A stretch of DNA of 64,000 bases from Pseudoips prasinana (lineage: Eukaryota > Arthropoda > Insecta > Lepidoptera > Nolidae). Shown here one piece after another: positions 1 to 10,904 of this stretch; the first letter of the stretch is position 1; the number at the start of each line of letters is the position of its first letter. Under the pieces are notes generated by a model. That model was given only the letters and a program-made list of their open reading frames with translations. It ran no database searches and was not told where the DNA came from. Where the stretch lies: positions 20,783,001 to 20,847,000 of the forward strand of contig OX621265.1 in NCBI GenBank assembly GCA_951640165.1. The letters run 5' to 3'. The translations under genes and the position numbers were made by a program.

Positions 1-31
1 TATAGCAATCGAAAGTGAACACTAACTTATA

Positions 32-1354
32 CTAGGTGGCGCAAAAGTACTGGCACTAAAGAAAATACTTTTTTTTTTTTTATATGACATTTTCTGTCAT
101 TCTGTTGTTGAAAATTGTGTAGTGAACAAATGTAAAATACACTGAAAATAAACATGGACCGTTTTACTCCCCAAGAACGTGGAATAATTGTGTCAATGTT
201 CTTACGGAATAATTCATCAGTGATAAGAACACAACGTGAATTTCGTCGACGATTTCCCCACCGTCCGGCACCGATTGGTCGCACAATTCGACGCTTTGCC
301 ACACGCCTTGAAGCAACTGGCTCAACATTGGATAGACCTAAGTCTGGGAGACCAAGAACAGGCCGTTCAGCTGAAAATATCGATGCTGTGCGCGAAGATG
401 TGGAAGAGTGTCCAGAAACATCAACGAGGCGACGTGCCACGCAATTGGGCATTTCCAGACGGACCCTGCAGCGTATTTTGGTGAAAGACTTAAAGATGTT
501 CCCGTATAAAACTCAAATGACTCATCAGCTGCTGCCTGCTGACCACCGAGCTCGTCTAGATTACTGCCAGCGCGTCATAAACCTCAACCTTGAAGAGGAT
601 GATTTTCCTTCAAAATTGGTTATGAGTGACGAAGCGCATTTCCATCTCTCAGGGCATGTCAATAAGCAGAATACTCGGTTCTGGGGCACTGATAATCCGC
701 GCATTATTCAAGAAACACCTCTACACCCACTAAAAGTTACTGTATGGTGTGGCATCTGTGTTGACAGAGTGATCGGACCCTATTTTTTCGAAGACGCTGG
801 AGGCAATGCGATTACTGTCACTGGAGAACGCTACAGAACCATGTTACGTGAGTTTTTGATACCCAGTTTGGACGAATTGGGGCTGGAGCACATCTGGTTT
901 CAACAAGACGGCGCTACGGCACACACAGCGCGCGACACTATGGACTTAGTGAGGGACGCTTTTCCAGGCCGAGTTATCTCTCGTTTTGGCGATTTGCCTT
1001 GGCCTGCAAGATCACCCGATCTGACCAGTCCAGACTTCTTTCTTTGGGGTTTTTTGAAATCTCGGGTGTATGTGAACAAGCCACAGACTCTCGCAGCTCT
1101 AAAAGAAAACATTCGTCAAGAAATAACGAACATATCGCAGGAAGTGTTACGGCAAGTTATGCAAAATGTCATAAATAGGGCTCAAATGTGTATCAACTCT
1201 GGAGGTCACCATTTAAAAGACATCATCTTTAAATCCTAATGGTACGAAATTTAATGGCACAAATATACATTTAAAAAAATCTAAATCTAGTTTTCTAATT
1301 TAGAAAAAATGTTATAGCTGAACCAAATAGGGTCTTTACTTTTGCGCCACCCGT
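32..1354 (+). mobile_element. Complete Tc1/mariner-superfamily transposon (DD41D type)
   Basis: The element is bounded by imperfect 18-bp terminal inverted repeats. The left end reads CTAGGTGGCGCAAAAGTA and the right end, reverse complemented, reads ACGGGTGGCGCAAAAGTA; 15 bp of this are identical. TA dinucleotides lie immediately outside at 30-31 and 1355-1356, as expected for the TA target duplication of this superfamily. It is 1323 bp long and carries one intact transposase gene. Intact coding and well-matched ends suggest a young, possibly active copy. Confidence 0.88.
154..1239 (+). CDS. Tc1/mariner-superfamily transposase, DD41D-like, intact
   Basis: A 361-aa single-exon transposase that would cut and paste its own element in the nucleus. 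Residues 1-110 form a bipartite helix-turn-helix DNA-binding region; the second helix-turn-helix includes ATQLGISRRTLQRIL. The DDE domain follows: first aspartate in MSDEAHFHL, second in WFQQDGATAH, third in SPDFFLWGFLKS. I count 41 residues between the second and third aspartates, unlike 34 for Tc1 and classical mariner; this points to a DD41D (rosa/Visitor-like) lineage, which is inference from spacing. The start ATG lies 122 bp inside the left end, and length matches the superfamily (340-370 aa). The reading frame has no disruption. It is the only gene of the 1.3-kb element. A shorter overlapping frame on the other strand is a shadow. Confidence 0.9.
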   Translation: MDRFTPQERGIIVSMFLRNNSSVIRTQREFRRRFPHRPAPIGRTIRRFATRLEATGSTLDRPKSGRPRTGRSAENIDAVREDVEECPETSTRRRATQLGISRRTLQRILVKDLKMFPYKTQMTHQLLPADHRARLDYCQRVINLNLEEDDFPSKLVMSDEAHFHLSGHVNKQNTRFWGTDNPRIIQETPLHPLKVTVWCGICVDRVIGPYFFEDAGGNAITVTGERYRTMLREFLIPSLDELGLEHIWFQQDGATAHTARDTMDLVRDAFPGRVISRFGDLPWPARSPDLTSPDFFLWGFLKSRVYVNKPQTLAALKENIRQEITNISQEVLRQVMQNVINRAQMCINSGGHHLKDIIFKS

Positions 1355-1616
1355 TATTTGTATAGAAACGAAGAAACGGGAAGAAGTTACGGGTTTGGTT
1401 CAAAGAGTACCCTCGATGCCTCATCATTAAGCTGTCCTCAGTCGTACCACCAAAGCAAGCATGGCAACTAAGTCTCATGTCACTCTGCAACGTTAGACCT
1501 CTGCCATCACAGAAATGCAGCAAGAGTATTGATCAAATCCTGTAGAGACTCGATGAGTCTTTGATGCTATGCAGGTATACTCAGGACCCCTGAAGACTCT
1601 GACACCTGGCCTAACC

Positions 1617-1830
1617 ATCATCATGTCAGCCAAAGTACGTCCACTGCTGGACAAAAGCCTCCCCCAAATAATGGGGGAATATACCATAATCACAACGCTT
1701 GGCAGATGGGTTGGCGATCGCAGTTTGATGGTCATAGTTCACAGAAAAACGCTGCTGCCCGTTCTTTGGTAGGTATTCCCCTCGGAGTATTTCTACGCCC
1801 CCCACGGGATGATATGGCAATATAAACATT
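1617..1830 (+). repeat. Dispersed repeat A (RTE-like LINE 3' end)
   Basis: It shares a block with 25837-26045, 51510-51722 (reverse), 59190-59925 and 63183-63616. All contain CGTCCACTGCTGGAC-like and CCACGCTTGGCAGA-like motifs and CTACGCCCCCCACGGGATGA. The first motif is the same 3' end seen on RTE-type fragments here, so A is probably an RTE-related 3' region. It is non-coding. Confidence 0.6.
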
Positions 1831-1892
1831 ATAGTTACTAATTTTAATGTGACTTGCGATCAAATGGCAGCGATAGGTATCTAGATTCTCTT

Positions 1893-1972
1893 CACCATCA
1901 TATCAGCCGAAAGATGCGTACTGCTGGACAAAGGCCTCCCTCAAAGATCTCCACAATTGCCGGTCTGTTTCA
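1893..1972 (-). repeat. RTE-type LINE 3'-terminal fragment
   Basis: An 80-bp fragment running from CATCATATCAGCCGAAAGA through CTCCACAATTGCCGGTCT. It matches the 3' end of the better preserved RTE copy at 34705-35270, in the same orientation. No coding capacity is left apart from a few codons. Confidence 0.6.
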
Positions 1973-2042
1973 ACACGCTAATTAATTTTAGATCTTATTA
2001 GTGCATCGCAGTTCGATGATCGCAACAAGTAAATATTTATAT

Positions 2043-2240
2043 AAAATAAATAAAATAAAAAAGGTTTTTATTCACGTAGACTTTAAAAAAGCGCTTGTAA
2101 ATAGTCAGAACATGTTTGTAGTAATATAGTTGTATACATTATTATTTCTAGATACATAGATATTTAGGTACACGGATTTATAAAATTAAATTTATTTTAT
2201 AATAGCAATAATTTTTAGCTAGCTTGTATAAGTTATTCGG
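2043..2240 (-). repeat. Dispersed repeat B, 3' portion
   Basis: It carries the block TATTCACGTAGACTTTAAAA...GCGCTTGTAAATAGTC shared with 22290-22600, 26624-26890, 36245-36480, 55424-55963 and 59295-59821. Read on the minus strand it ends in a (TTTTA)n-like tail, which suggests a retrotransposed element. This copy lacks the 5' half present in the two full copies. No gene was seen in 2240-2550. Confidence 0.55.
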
Positions 2241-2708
2241 CGTATATGACAAAATTCGACACATGACGTGTTTTTTAACTCTGAGTGAAGGACTTGATCA
2301 ATCAATCATTTATTGCTGAATATAGGTACAATATAACATGACAAATAAAGCGCTTAAGTTCACTATGTTCTGCCTGATGTGGCATGCAAAGTATTACATT
2401 ATTAATTCACAGCTAATGTCACTAAATATCTTGTAAAAGTTTGTTATTAACTTTATATAGATATGTCATCAACATCATAATTTCAATCGGACTTACAAAG
2501 CATTCACCAAAATTTCTAGATGATCAGTCAAGTACTCTTTTATAGAGTAGTGTTAAGGCCACTGCATACGTGACGGGTAAATACTTCGGACGGGACGTGA
2601 GCAGGACGGGCACGTGATTGCCTCGTTCAAAACGGGAACGTGGTGCAAACGCATACGCACCGTGACATTGATTCGGATCTAACGTGCTAGTGTTGTGAAC
2701 AACGAAAG

Positions 2709-5166
2709 ATGGATTTTTCAATTCAAGAATTGGCTTTAATTGCTATTGCTCTAGATGACGAAGAAGCTACGACCGTCAAGAAAAAAAGGAGATTTTCTGT
2801 ACATCCTACATGGCATAAAAGAGAACAAGAAGGAGAATACCACACTGTCTACAAAGAACTTCTGGATGATGAGACTCAATTTTATCAGTATTTCCGTATG
2901 ACAAAAGAATGTTTTGCTTTACTGGAAAAAATACTAAGCCCTCATTTACATAAGAAAGATACTGTTATGAAAAGAGCTATCACACCTGGAGAACGATTGG
3001 CTGTATGTATAAGGTAATTATAAAGACATATTTATATTTATGCATAAACTTATATTTCAAAATTGTAATCACGTAACACTGCAATCGTAGGTAACATAAT
3101 TTTAGGCTCAGGTCTTCTATTCCGACCTATACATTAACATTTAAAAATATTAGTCATTACTTAGCAGAATCATATTGGGAGAAATAAAGTTGTATTGACT
3201 TCGACGACCCTGGTTGTTCAGGAAGTTGTATTGATTCTAACGTTCCTGGTTGTTCAGGAAGTTGTAGTGATTCTAACGTCCCTGGTTGTTCATAAGATGA
3301 CAAACGCGATGATATAACAGACATTGATGGTGATGAAGGCGAAGGAGAAGACAAAATAATAGGTGTAGATGGTGAAGATGTTAGATTTTCAGTTAATTGT
3401 TGAAGCGCCAAATCGTGGATTACTTGAAATATTTTCCCTTTTGCCACATGTTGCAAATATGGAGAAAATGATTTTAAAGTAGGTGCAAGCCCCTGTAAAA
3501 ATGCGTCAATAGGATGTTGTTCCCCTTTTTCAGTATTGTCGTTTTTATTCATGAGCACATATTTCATTAGGGTAGATGAAGCGGATTCAGGAACAGGGGC
3601 AGACGTCTTTTTTTTCAGTCGCGAATTGGTCTGACGCTGTTTTGGCAGATCTGGTGGAGACTCATTTTCCTTATTTGTAGTCAAAGATGCAACTGGTGAT
3701 ACTACAGATGAACTAGCTACAACATCATTGTGGGTCTGCGAATTTGACTGCTGATTAATGTCTGAATTGTTGCTCCTGGACAGTGTTACTTCTGATGGTG
3801 GAGAAAGCATAATTTGGCTGCTTTCTACAAAATTCTCTATTTTATCTCTATCCTCGTCAGCACCCTTGAGAAATTGAAGTTGTTCATAAAATTTGTACAA
3901 TTTGATTTTCTTCGCAGCCTGACCGGTGGTAGTTTTTAGACTTTTTAAATTTTTTTTGTACTGGTCTCTTATATTGATCCATCTTTGTTTGCAGATCACC
4001 CAATCTAAAACAAACAATATTTACTAAATTATCATTATAAAATTAAATTTTAATTTCGGTTATCCGAAAACTTAAACCATGGACAGAGATCGTCATTTTG
4101 AGTAATTTTTCCAAAGCAACTATATATATACTACTAAGTATAACTAACATAATCGGATATGAAAAAAAAAAATCTACTCTCCATACAAAATGATTGACAT
4201 GGCGGCCAATTTTTTATGCAGTGGAGAGTCGCTAAAATATTTTTTATAGCTTTATTTTATAATTAACATTATATTTTATAATCCGTATTTTTATTTTATG
4301 ATTTATTTGTCTTTTTTTTCAGATATTTGGCCACTGGTGACTCACATTTGTCAATTTCATTCAGCTACCGTTTGGGCCATACCACAGTTAATAAAATTGT
4401 TAAAGAGACATGCAAAATTATAGTTGACCAATTAATGAGCGATATGTTACCCGAGATGACTACGGAAATGTGGAAAAGTGTTGCTGAAGATTTCTGGCTA
4501 CTGTGGAAATTTCCCAATTGCTTAGGAGCACTAGACGGTAAACATGTAGTGATCGAAGCACCACCTAACAGCGGATCTTTATTTTTTAATTATAAATCGA
4601 CATTTTCCATTGTTTTATTGGCCCTTGTAGATGCAAAATGCAATTTTATTTACGTAAATGTTGGAGCTCAGGGAAGAAATCACGATGCCGGAATTTTTAC
4701 AAATTCTTCACTAGGGCAACGTTTAATGAATGGTACTCTTAACGTACCTCAAGACAGAAATTTACCCGGTACAAACATTATTGCACCTTTTGTTATCATT
4801 GGTGACTCTGCCTTTCCACTAAAAACCTATTTATTACGTCCGTATCCATACAATAGTGGAAACCGCGAATATGACGTCTTCAACTATCGGTTAGGTCTTG
4901 CTCGTCGCTGTGTGGAAAATGCTTTTGGTATTCTTACTCAGAAATTTCGAATATACCAGGGAAGAATCAAAATGAATCCAGATTCGGTAGATAATGTAAT
5001 ACTAACAACGTGCATATTATACAACTTTATAAGAAAAAAATGTGAAAATGATGTTCAACAAAGTAACACGTTACAGGATTCGATTTATGTCCTCAAGGCG
5101 GTGGTGCATCTCGACAAGCATTTGGTGAACGAGAAAAATTTAAAGCATTTTTCAATTCTTCTATAG
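2709..5166 (+). CDS. Harbinger transposase, copy 1 (join 2709-3013, 4323-5166)
   Basis: A DDE_Tnp_4-type transposase of 382 aa in two exons. Exon 1 ends ...RLAVCI at a donor G|GTAATT (intron from 3014) and exon 2 begins after a T-rich tract and CAG at 4322. Joining restores CIRYLATGDSHLSISFSYR, the hallmark helix-turn-helix region of PIF/Harbinger transposases, which neither exon shows alone. The catalytic triad is visible: D in LGALDGKHV, D in IIGDSAFPL and E in RRCVENAFGIL. The 1.3-kb intron contains, on the other strand, the large exon of the MADF-BESS gene. The C-terminus ends at TAG 5164-5166. The frame is open throughout, so the enzyme may be functional. The splice sites are my reading, not from transcript data. 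Confidence 0.88.
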
Positions 5167-5556
5167 AGACTTGTAACATGCATAATGAATGAAGTGCTTA
5201 CTTGTGGTTAATCTGTTATAATATAAAGTATCTGAATATTAAGTTTACTTTTATTATTGTGTTATAATACCTGTTCCATGTCACGTCATCACCATTAAAA
5301 TTACGGGTGAAACTCACTCCCTTATAATAAAAAAGTTTAACTGTAATTGCTACATATTAAAAAATAATAACTTTTTAGTTATGAATACCACAATATATGC
5401 ATTAAAATAACACTTACCGTTTTCAGTGAATGATAATTCCACAGCAATTTTACGCCATAGATAATTCTTGTATTTTGTGTCTAAATACTGTGAGTTCGCT
5501 AAATTATATAGAGCTGGATATGAGCGTACACACTCAATAAGTTTTTCGTCGTCCAT
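3157..5556 (-). CDS. MADF-BESS DNA-binding protein of Harbinger, copy 1 (join 5556-5418, 4004-3157)
   Basis: The second gene of the element, 328 aa after splicing. Exon 1 starts at MDDEKLIECVRSYPALYNLA and ends at donor ACG|GTAAGTG (intron from 5417). Exon 2 starts after TTTTAG at 4005 and continues DWVICKQRWINIRDQYKKNL, which completes a MADF (Myb/SANT-like) domain of about 85 residues. Near residues 240-280 PIDAFLQGLAPTLKSFSPYL begins a BESS motif, a known protein-interaction module. The tail has three 12-residue repeats of the form EQPGTLESLQLP. In Harbinger elements the second, Myb-like or MADF protein is known to help nuclear import and end binding by the transposase; that role here is inference. 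An in-frame ATG at 5643 would add 29 residues but lies outside the MADF domain. Confidence 0.85.
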
Positions 5557-6000
5557 TTTCGATAGGTACTTGGATTGGATCAAGGCGTCACTACTTATCT
5601 CTCCGGCACGTACGGAGCGACTGTTCATACGTAGCGAAATCACGGGCGGGACGGGGCACGCGCGGGGCGGGACGGGACGGGGACGTGCTAAACATCGTCG
5701 CCGACGATATTTTTCCCGTCCACGTTCCCGGCCCGTCCATATTCCCGTGACATATACGTTTTTGGATACATTTTGTATGCAACGATGTTTCCAAAACTTC
5801 CCGTCACGTCCCGTCCGGACAAAAACCCGTCACGTATGCAGTGGCCTAGGCCACTGCATACGTGACGGGTAAATACTTCGGACGGGACGTGAGCAGGACG
5901 GGCACGTGATTGCCTCGTTCAAAACGGGAACGTGGTGCAAACGCATACGCACCGTGACATTGATTCGGATCTAACGTGCTAGTGTTGTGAACAACGAAAG

Positions 6001-8458
6001 ATGGATTTTTCAATTCAAGAATTGGCTTTAATTGCTATTGCTCTAGATGACGAAGAAGCTACGACCGTCAAGAAAAAAAGGAGATTTTCTGTACATCCTA
6101 CATGGCGTAAAAGAGAACAAGAAGGAGAATACCACACTGTCTACAAAGAACTTCTGGATGATGAGACTCAATTTTATCAGTATTTCCGTATGACAAAAGA
6201 ATGTTTTGCTTTACTGGAAAAAATACTAAGCCCTCATTTACATAAGAAAGATACTGTTATGAAAAGAGCTATCACACCTGGAGAACGATTGGCTGTATGT
6301 ATAAGGTAATTATAAAGACATATTTATATTTATGCATAAACTTATATTTCAAAATTGTAATCACGTAACACTGCAATCGTAGGTAACATAATTTTAGGCT
6401 CAGGTCTTCTATTCCGACCTATACATTAACATTTAAAAATATTAGTCATTACTTAGCAGAATCATATTGGGAGAAATAAAGTTGTATTGACTTCGACGAC
6501 CCTGGTTGTTCAGGAAGTTGTATTGATTCTAACGTTCCTGGTTGTTCAGGAAGTTGTAGTGATTCTAACGTCCCTGGTTGTTCATAAGATGACAAACGCG
6601 ATGATATAACAGACATTGATGGTGATGAAGGCGAAGGAGAAGACAAAATAATAGGTGTAGATGGTGAAGATGTTAGATTTTCAGTTAATTGTTGAAGCTC
6701 CAAATCGTGGATTACTTGAAATATTTTCCCTTTTGCCACATGTTGCAAATATGGAGAAAATGATTTTAAAGTAGGTGCAAGCCCCTGTAAAAATGCGTCA
6801 ATAGGATGTTGTTCCCCTTTTTCAGTATTGTCGTTTTTATTCATGAGCACATATTTCATTAGGGTAGATGAAGCGGATTCAGGAACAGGGGCAGACGTCT
6901 TTTTTTTCAGTCGCGAATTGGTCTGACGCTGTTTTGGCAGATCTGGTGGAGACTCATTTTCCTTATTTGTAGTCAAAGATGCAACTGGTGATACTACAGA
7001 TGAACTAGCTACAACATCATTGTGGGTCTGCGAATTTGACTGCTGATTAATGTCTGAATTGTTGCTCCTGGACAGTGTTACTTCTGATGGTGGAGAAAGC
7101 ATAATTTGGCTGCTTTCTACAAAATTCTCTATTTTATCTCTATCCTCGTCAGCACCCTTGAGAAATTGAAGTTGTTCATAAAATTTGTACAATTTGATTT
7201 TCTTCGCAGCCTGACCGGTGGTAGTTTTTAGACTTTTTAAATTTTTTTTGTACTGGTCTCTTATATTGATCCATCTTTGTTTGCAGATCACCCAATCTAA
7301 AACAAACAATATTTACTAAATTATCATTATAAAATTAAATTTTAATTTCGGTTATCCGAAAACTTAAACCATGGACAGAGATCGTCATTTTGAGTAATTT
7401 TTCCAAAGCAACTATATATATACTACTAAGTATAACTAACATAATCGGATATGAAAAAAAAAAATCTACTCTCCATACAAAATGATTGACATGGCGGCCA
7501 ATTTTTTATGCAGTGGAGAGTCGCTAAAATATTTTTTATAGCTTTATTTTATAATTAACATTATATTTTATAATCCGTATTTTTATTTTATGATTTATTT
7601 GTCTTTTTTTTCAGATATTTGGCCACTGGTGACTCACATTTGTCAATTTCATTCAGCTACCGTTTGGGCCATACCACAGTTAATAAAATTGTTAAAGAGA
7701 CATGCAAAATTATAGTTGACCAATTAATGAGCGATATGTTACCCGAGATGACTACGGAAATGTGGAAAAGTGTTGCTGAAGATTTCTGGCTACTGTGGAA
7801 ATTTCCCAATTGCTTAGGAGCACTAGACGGTAAACATGTAGTGATCGAAGCACCACCTAACAGCGGATCTTTATTTTTTAATTATAAATCGACATTTTCC
7901 ATTGTTTTATTGGCCCTTGTAGATGCAAAATGCAATTTTATTTACGTAAATGTTGGAGCTCAGGGAAGAAATCACGATGCCGGAATTTTTACAAATTCTT
8001 CACTAGGGCAACGTTTAATGAATGGTACTCTTAACGTACCTCAAGACAGAAATTTACCCGGTACAAACATTATTGCACCTTTTGTTATCATTGGTGACTC
8101 TGCCTTTCCACTAAAAACCTATTTATTACGTCCGTATCCATACAATAGTGGAAACCGCGAATATGACGTCTTCAACTATCGGTTAGGTCTTGCTCGTCGC
8201 TGTGTGGAAAATGCTTTTGGTATTCTTACTCAGAAATTTCGAATATACCAGGGAAGAATCAAAATGAATCCAGATTCGGTAGATAATGTAATACTAACAA
8301 CGTGCATATTATACAACTTTATAAGAAAAAAATGTGAAAATGATGTTCAACAAAGTAACACGTTACAGGATTCGATTTATGTCCTCAAGGCGGTGGTGCA
8401 TCTCGACAAGCATTTGGTGAACGAGAAAAATTTAAAGCATTTTTCAATTCTTCTATAG
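6001..8458 (+). CDS. Harbinger transposase, copy 2 (join 6001-6305, 7615-8458)
   Basis: Identical to the copy 1 transposase except for Arg instead of His at residue 36 (HPTWRKREQ). This lies in the N-terminal region before the helix-turn-helix and away from the catalytic triad. The donor after 6305 and acceptor before 7615 are unchanged and the reading frame is open, so this copy is as likely to be functional as the first. It shares the antisense, interlocked arrangement with its partner gene. An Arg at this position fits the basic character of the region, so copy 2 may be the ancestral state; this is inference. Confidence 0.87.
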
Positions 8459-8848
8459 AGACTTGTAACATGCATAATGAATGAAGTGCTTACTTGTGGT
8501 TAATCTGTTATAATATAAAGTATCTGAATATTAAGTTTACTTTTATTATTGTGTTATAATACCTGTTCCATGTCACGTCATCACCATTAAAATTACGGGT
8601 GAAACTCACTCCCTTATAATAAAAAAGTTTAACTGTAATTGCTACATATTAAAAAATAATAACTTTTTAGTTATGAATACCACAATATATGCATTAAAAT
8701 AACACTTACCGTTTTCAGTGAATGATAATTCCACAGCAATTTTACGCCATAGATAATTCTTGTATTTTGTGTCTAAATACTGTGAGTTCGCTAAATTATA
8801 TAGAGCTGGATATGAGCGTACACACTCAATAAGTTTTTCGTCGTCCAT
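6449..8848 (-). CDS. MADF-BESS DNA-binding protein of Harbinger, copy 2 (join 8848-8710, 7296-6449)
   Basis: Identical to copy 1 except for one Ala-to-Glu change in the BESS region (IHDLELQQ instead of IHDLALQQ). Exon 1 gives the N-terminal half of the MADF domain and exon 2 gives the rest, the BESS motif and three 12-residue EQPG repeats. The splice sites match copy 1 base for base. The gene is convergent with, and interlocked with, the transposase gene of the same copy. Its role as transposase cofactor is inferred from other Harbinger elements. Confidence 0.84.
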
Positions 8849-9271
8849 TTTCGATAGGTACTTGGATTGGATCAAGGCGTCACTACTTATCTCTCCGGCA
8901 CGTACGGAGCGACTGTTCATACGTAGCGAAATCACGGGCGGGACGGGGCACGCGCGGGGCGGGACGGGACGGGGACGTGCTAAACATCGTCGCCGACGAT
9001 ATTTTTCCCGTCCACGTTCCCGGCCCGTCCATATTCCCGTGACATATACGTTTTTGGATACATTTTGTATGCAACGATGTTTCCAAAACTTCCCGTCACG
9101 TCCCGTCCGGACAAAAACCCGTCACGTATGCAGTGGCCTTTATTGACAGTTCGAGAAGTTTCTTTCTGTATTTTGTGATAAGATCTTCTAATACAATGTT
9201 TGACATTATTTAATAACCAGATACAACAAATACTGTGGATAATTTCAAGGACAACTGCTATGTGTCCCGCT

Positions 9272-9773
9272 TAGAGATGTAAAATGACTGAATATGACTA
9301 GTTACAATTGTCATAAACCTTAAATGACCGGTCATTTACTGTCAAATTCAGTCAATTTGACTCAAATATTATTGTCTATTCTCGACCACCACCCAATTAT
9401 TTATTTATTTAGGTACCCAATTTATATGCAAGTTTAAATGAAGCAACGTTTTATTTTGTATTATATCATGAGAGGATAAGACGACATCAAAGTCGATGCG
9501 CGAGGCGATGCTACGTTGCCATTTTGTCTTAAATGCACGCATGATCTAAAATCTAAAATGGTCATAATACTATAAGTCATAAAAACCACTTTTTTATTTC
9601 AATTTAGAAGTTGTAGACTTTTATCAACGACAAAAACTTAAAAGGTACTAAAATATTACTTAAATCAAATTGACTGAAAATGACCATTTTTGACAGTTAA
9701 TGACCATTTTTGACCAATTTGACCGTAAATTAGAGTCAGTCTAATTCAGTCACTTTAGTCATTTGCAACACTA
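9272..9773 (+). mobile_element. hAT-type MITE, intact copy
   Basis: 502 bp, with ends TAGAGATGTAAAATGACT and, from the right, TAGTGTTGCAAATGACT. It is flanked by GTCCCGCT (9264-9271) and GTCCCGCC (9774-9781), an 8-bp duplication with one change, as for hAT elements. Both ends are rich in repeated TGACY and GGTCA motifs. No coding capacity. A second copy in reverse orientation is at 23459-24911. Confidence 0.82.
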
Positions 9774-9781
9774 GTCCCGCC

Positions 9782-10340
9782 CACTGCCACTACAGCTTTG
9801 CAATTCTTTTCTTTGCTATACGAGTGTAGCAAGAAGACATTGTGAGCATGGATCCTAATCTCCTTTCCTTAAACTGCGGCGAAACTTATGGTCAAAAGTA
9901 GCTCGCAAATGGCGCCTGGCGATCTTAGAACGGTGGATTTAGCCCTTTGTTTAGATTGTTTCCTGCTTGCATTCACATTACCGTTAGTAAATAGAGCCTG
10001 CGGCCTTCCTACTTTACCTATGTCTGTTTATCACGGAAAGATCATATTAAGCAGGTATTATCACAATATACTAACGTTGGAAGCAACAGGTTACCAAAAA
10101 TTATGAAGAACATATAACTTAAACATATACGGTCTTCTTCTTAGAGAGTTGATGGTGATCTAATTATTTATTTATCAGAACATAATTAACATTACAGGTT
10201 TATACCCAATGCGTTACCAATTTACAACACTATTACTCTAAATAAACTACAACATATCATATTATTGACAATGAAGATTAATTACAATTTCACTTTATTA
10301 CAATTATTTTTAGACAGTAGAATTATATGGTTATCATTAT
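9782..10340. other. Unassigned AT-rich DNA
   Basis: I see no supported gene, RNA or repeat. Short open frames exist but have no recognisable motif or codon pattern. Confidence 0.4.
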
Positions 10341-10344
10341 TACA

Positions 10345-10660
10345 TACATAGATGCACGCCAGTTTCCCAGAGGTGTAGGCAGAGACAACGGATTGATTTG
10401 TCACCTGGCCTTTCTATGAGGCTATAGCCTCTTTCCATCATTCTGTCTCCCGCTTTGCTCAGGAGGGAAGTGGAACTATTCATTTTCTATCTCCTCCTTT
10501 TTTCTTTCTGATTAAATTCGTTGCGGGATCCAAGACAGTTAAAACGATTCCGGACATGCCTGAGCCTCACCGTTCAGTGTCATTTCATTGTGTGACACTG
10601 TTGATCTTGGCTTAAAGGAGTTGCAGTGGTGGGTAAGAGGGAGGGACTAGTCCCGTTAGC
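10345..10660 (+). repeat. Dispersed repeat F (LINE 3' region fragment)
   Basis: 10405-10660 matches 29535-29786 in the same orientation and 48516-48690 in reverse, including CGTTGCGGGATCCAAGACAG and GGAGGGACTAGTCCCGTTA. The first 60 bp (CCAGAGGTGTAGGCAGAGAC) match the 3' end of the RTE-like fragment at 30300. It is a mosaic of LINE tails with no coding potential. Confidence 0.55.
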
Positions 10661-10904
10661 GTCCATCATAATAATATCCTTGAGGGTGCAATTATGGCAC
10701 GTGAAACGTGATAATAAATGCTCGTAGTTGTGTGGGGCAGAACGGTATTTGCATTCCAGGGATGCCATCCGTCCCTGTTCCCCGGATTTCTCCTAGTAGA
10801 GGGCGTCCCGTGAGTGTCCGGTTAAATTTGAAGTCCGGGTTTAAAAAGTCTTGACGCCGCGCTTGAGTGGCACCACGGCGGCGCAGACATGATAATAATA
10901 ATAA

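Larger units (their letters stand above)
2556..5847 (+). mobile_element. Harbinger element, copy 1 (autonomous-type)
   Basis: The terminal inverted repeats begin AGGCCACTGCATACGTGACG at the left and mirror this at the right. Similarity continues inward in GC-rich ACGGGACGTGA-type blocks that recur several times near both ends and may be transposase or accessory-protein binding sites. The element contains a plus-strand transposase gene and a minus-strand MADF-BESS gene, both apparently intact once their introns are removed. Confidence 0.88.
5848..9139 (+). mobile_element. Harbinger element, copy 2 (autonomous-type)
   Basis: Same length and layout as copy 1, starting directly after it. Only two substitutions were seen: A to G at 6107 (His to Arg in the transposase) and G to T at 6699 (Ala to Glu in the MADF-BESS protein). 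All splice signals and stop codons are conserved. Confidence 0.87.
2553..9142 (+). mobile_element. Tandem dimer of a PIF/Harbinger transposon with outer TTA duplications
   Basis: Two 3292-bp copies (2556-5847 and 5848-9139) sit head to tail. TTA flanks the pair at 2553-2555 and 9140-9142, which is the 3-bp target duplication usual for PIF/Harbinger. At the internal junction no base separates the copies: the two termini fuse into the perfect palindrome GCAGTGGCCTAGGCCACTGC. The copies differ at only two places I could find by eye, at 2815/6107 and 3407/6699. Confidence 0.85.

Noticed and set aside
5468..5872. Arginine-rich plus-strand frame over the Harbinger right end
   Set aside because: It is antisense to exon 1 of the MADF gene and the GC-rich terminal repeats; it also recurs in copy 2 with a different end.
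2556..9139. Harbinger dimer produced by unequal crossing-over at target duplications
   Set aside because: That would leave TTA between the copies; the junction has none. Assembly duplication remains possible and is noted in the finding.
9888..10106. A 72-aa frame in unassigned DNA
   Set aside because: No motif, no repeat or partner; length is compatible with chance.
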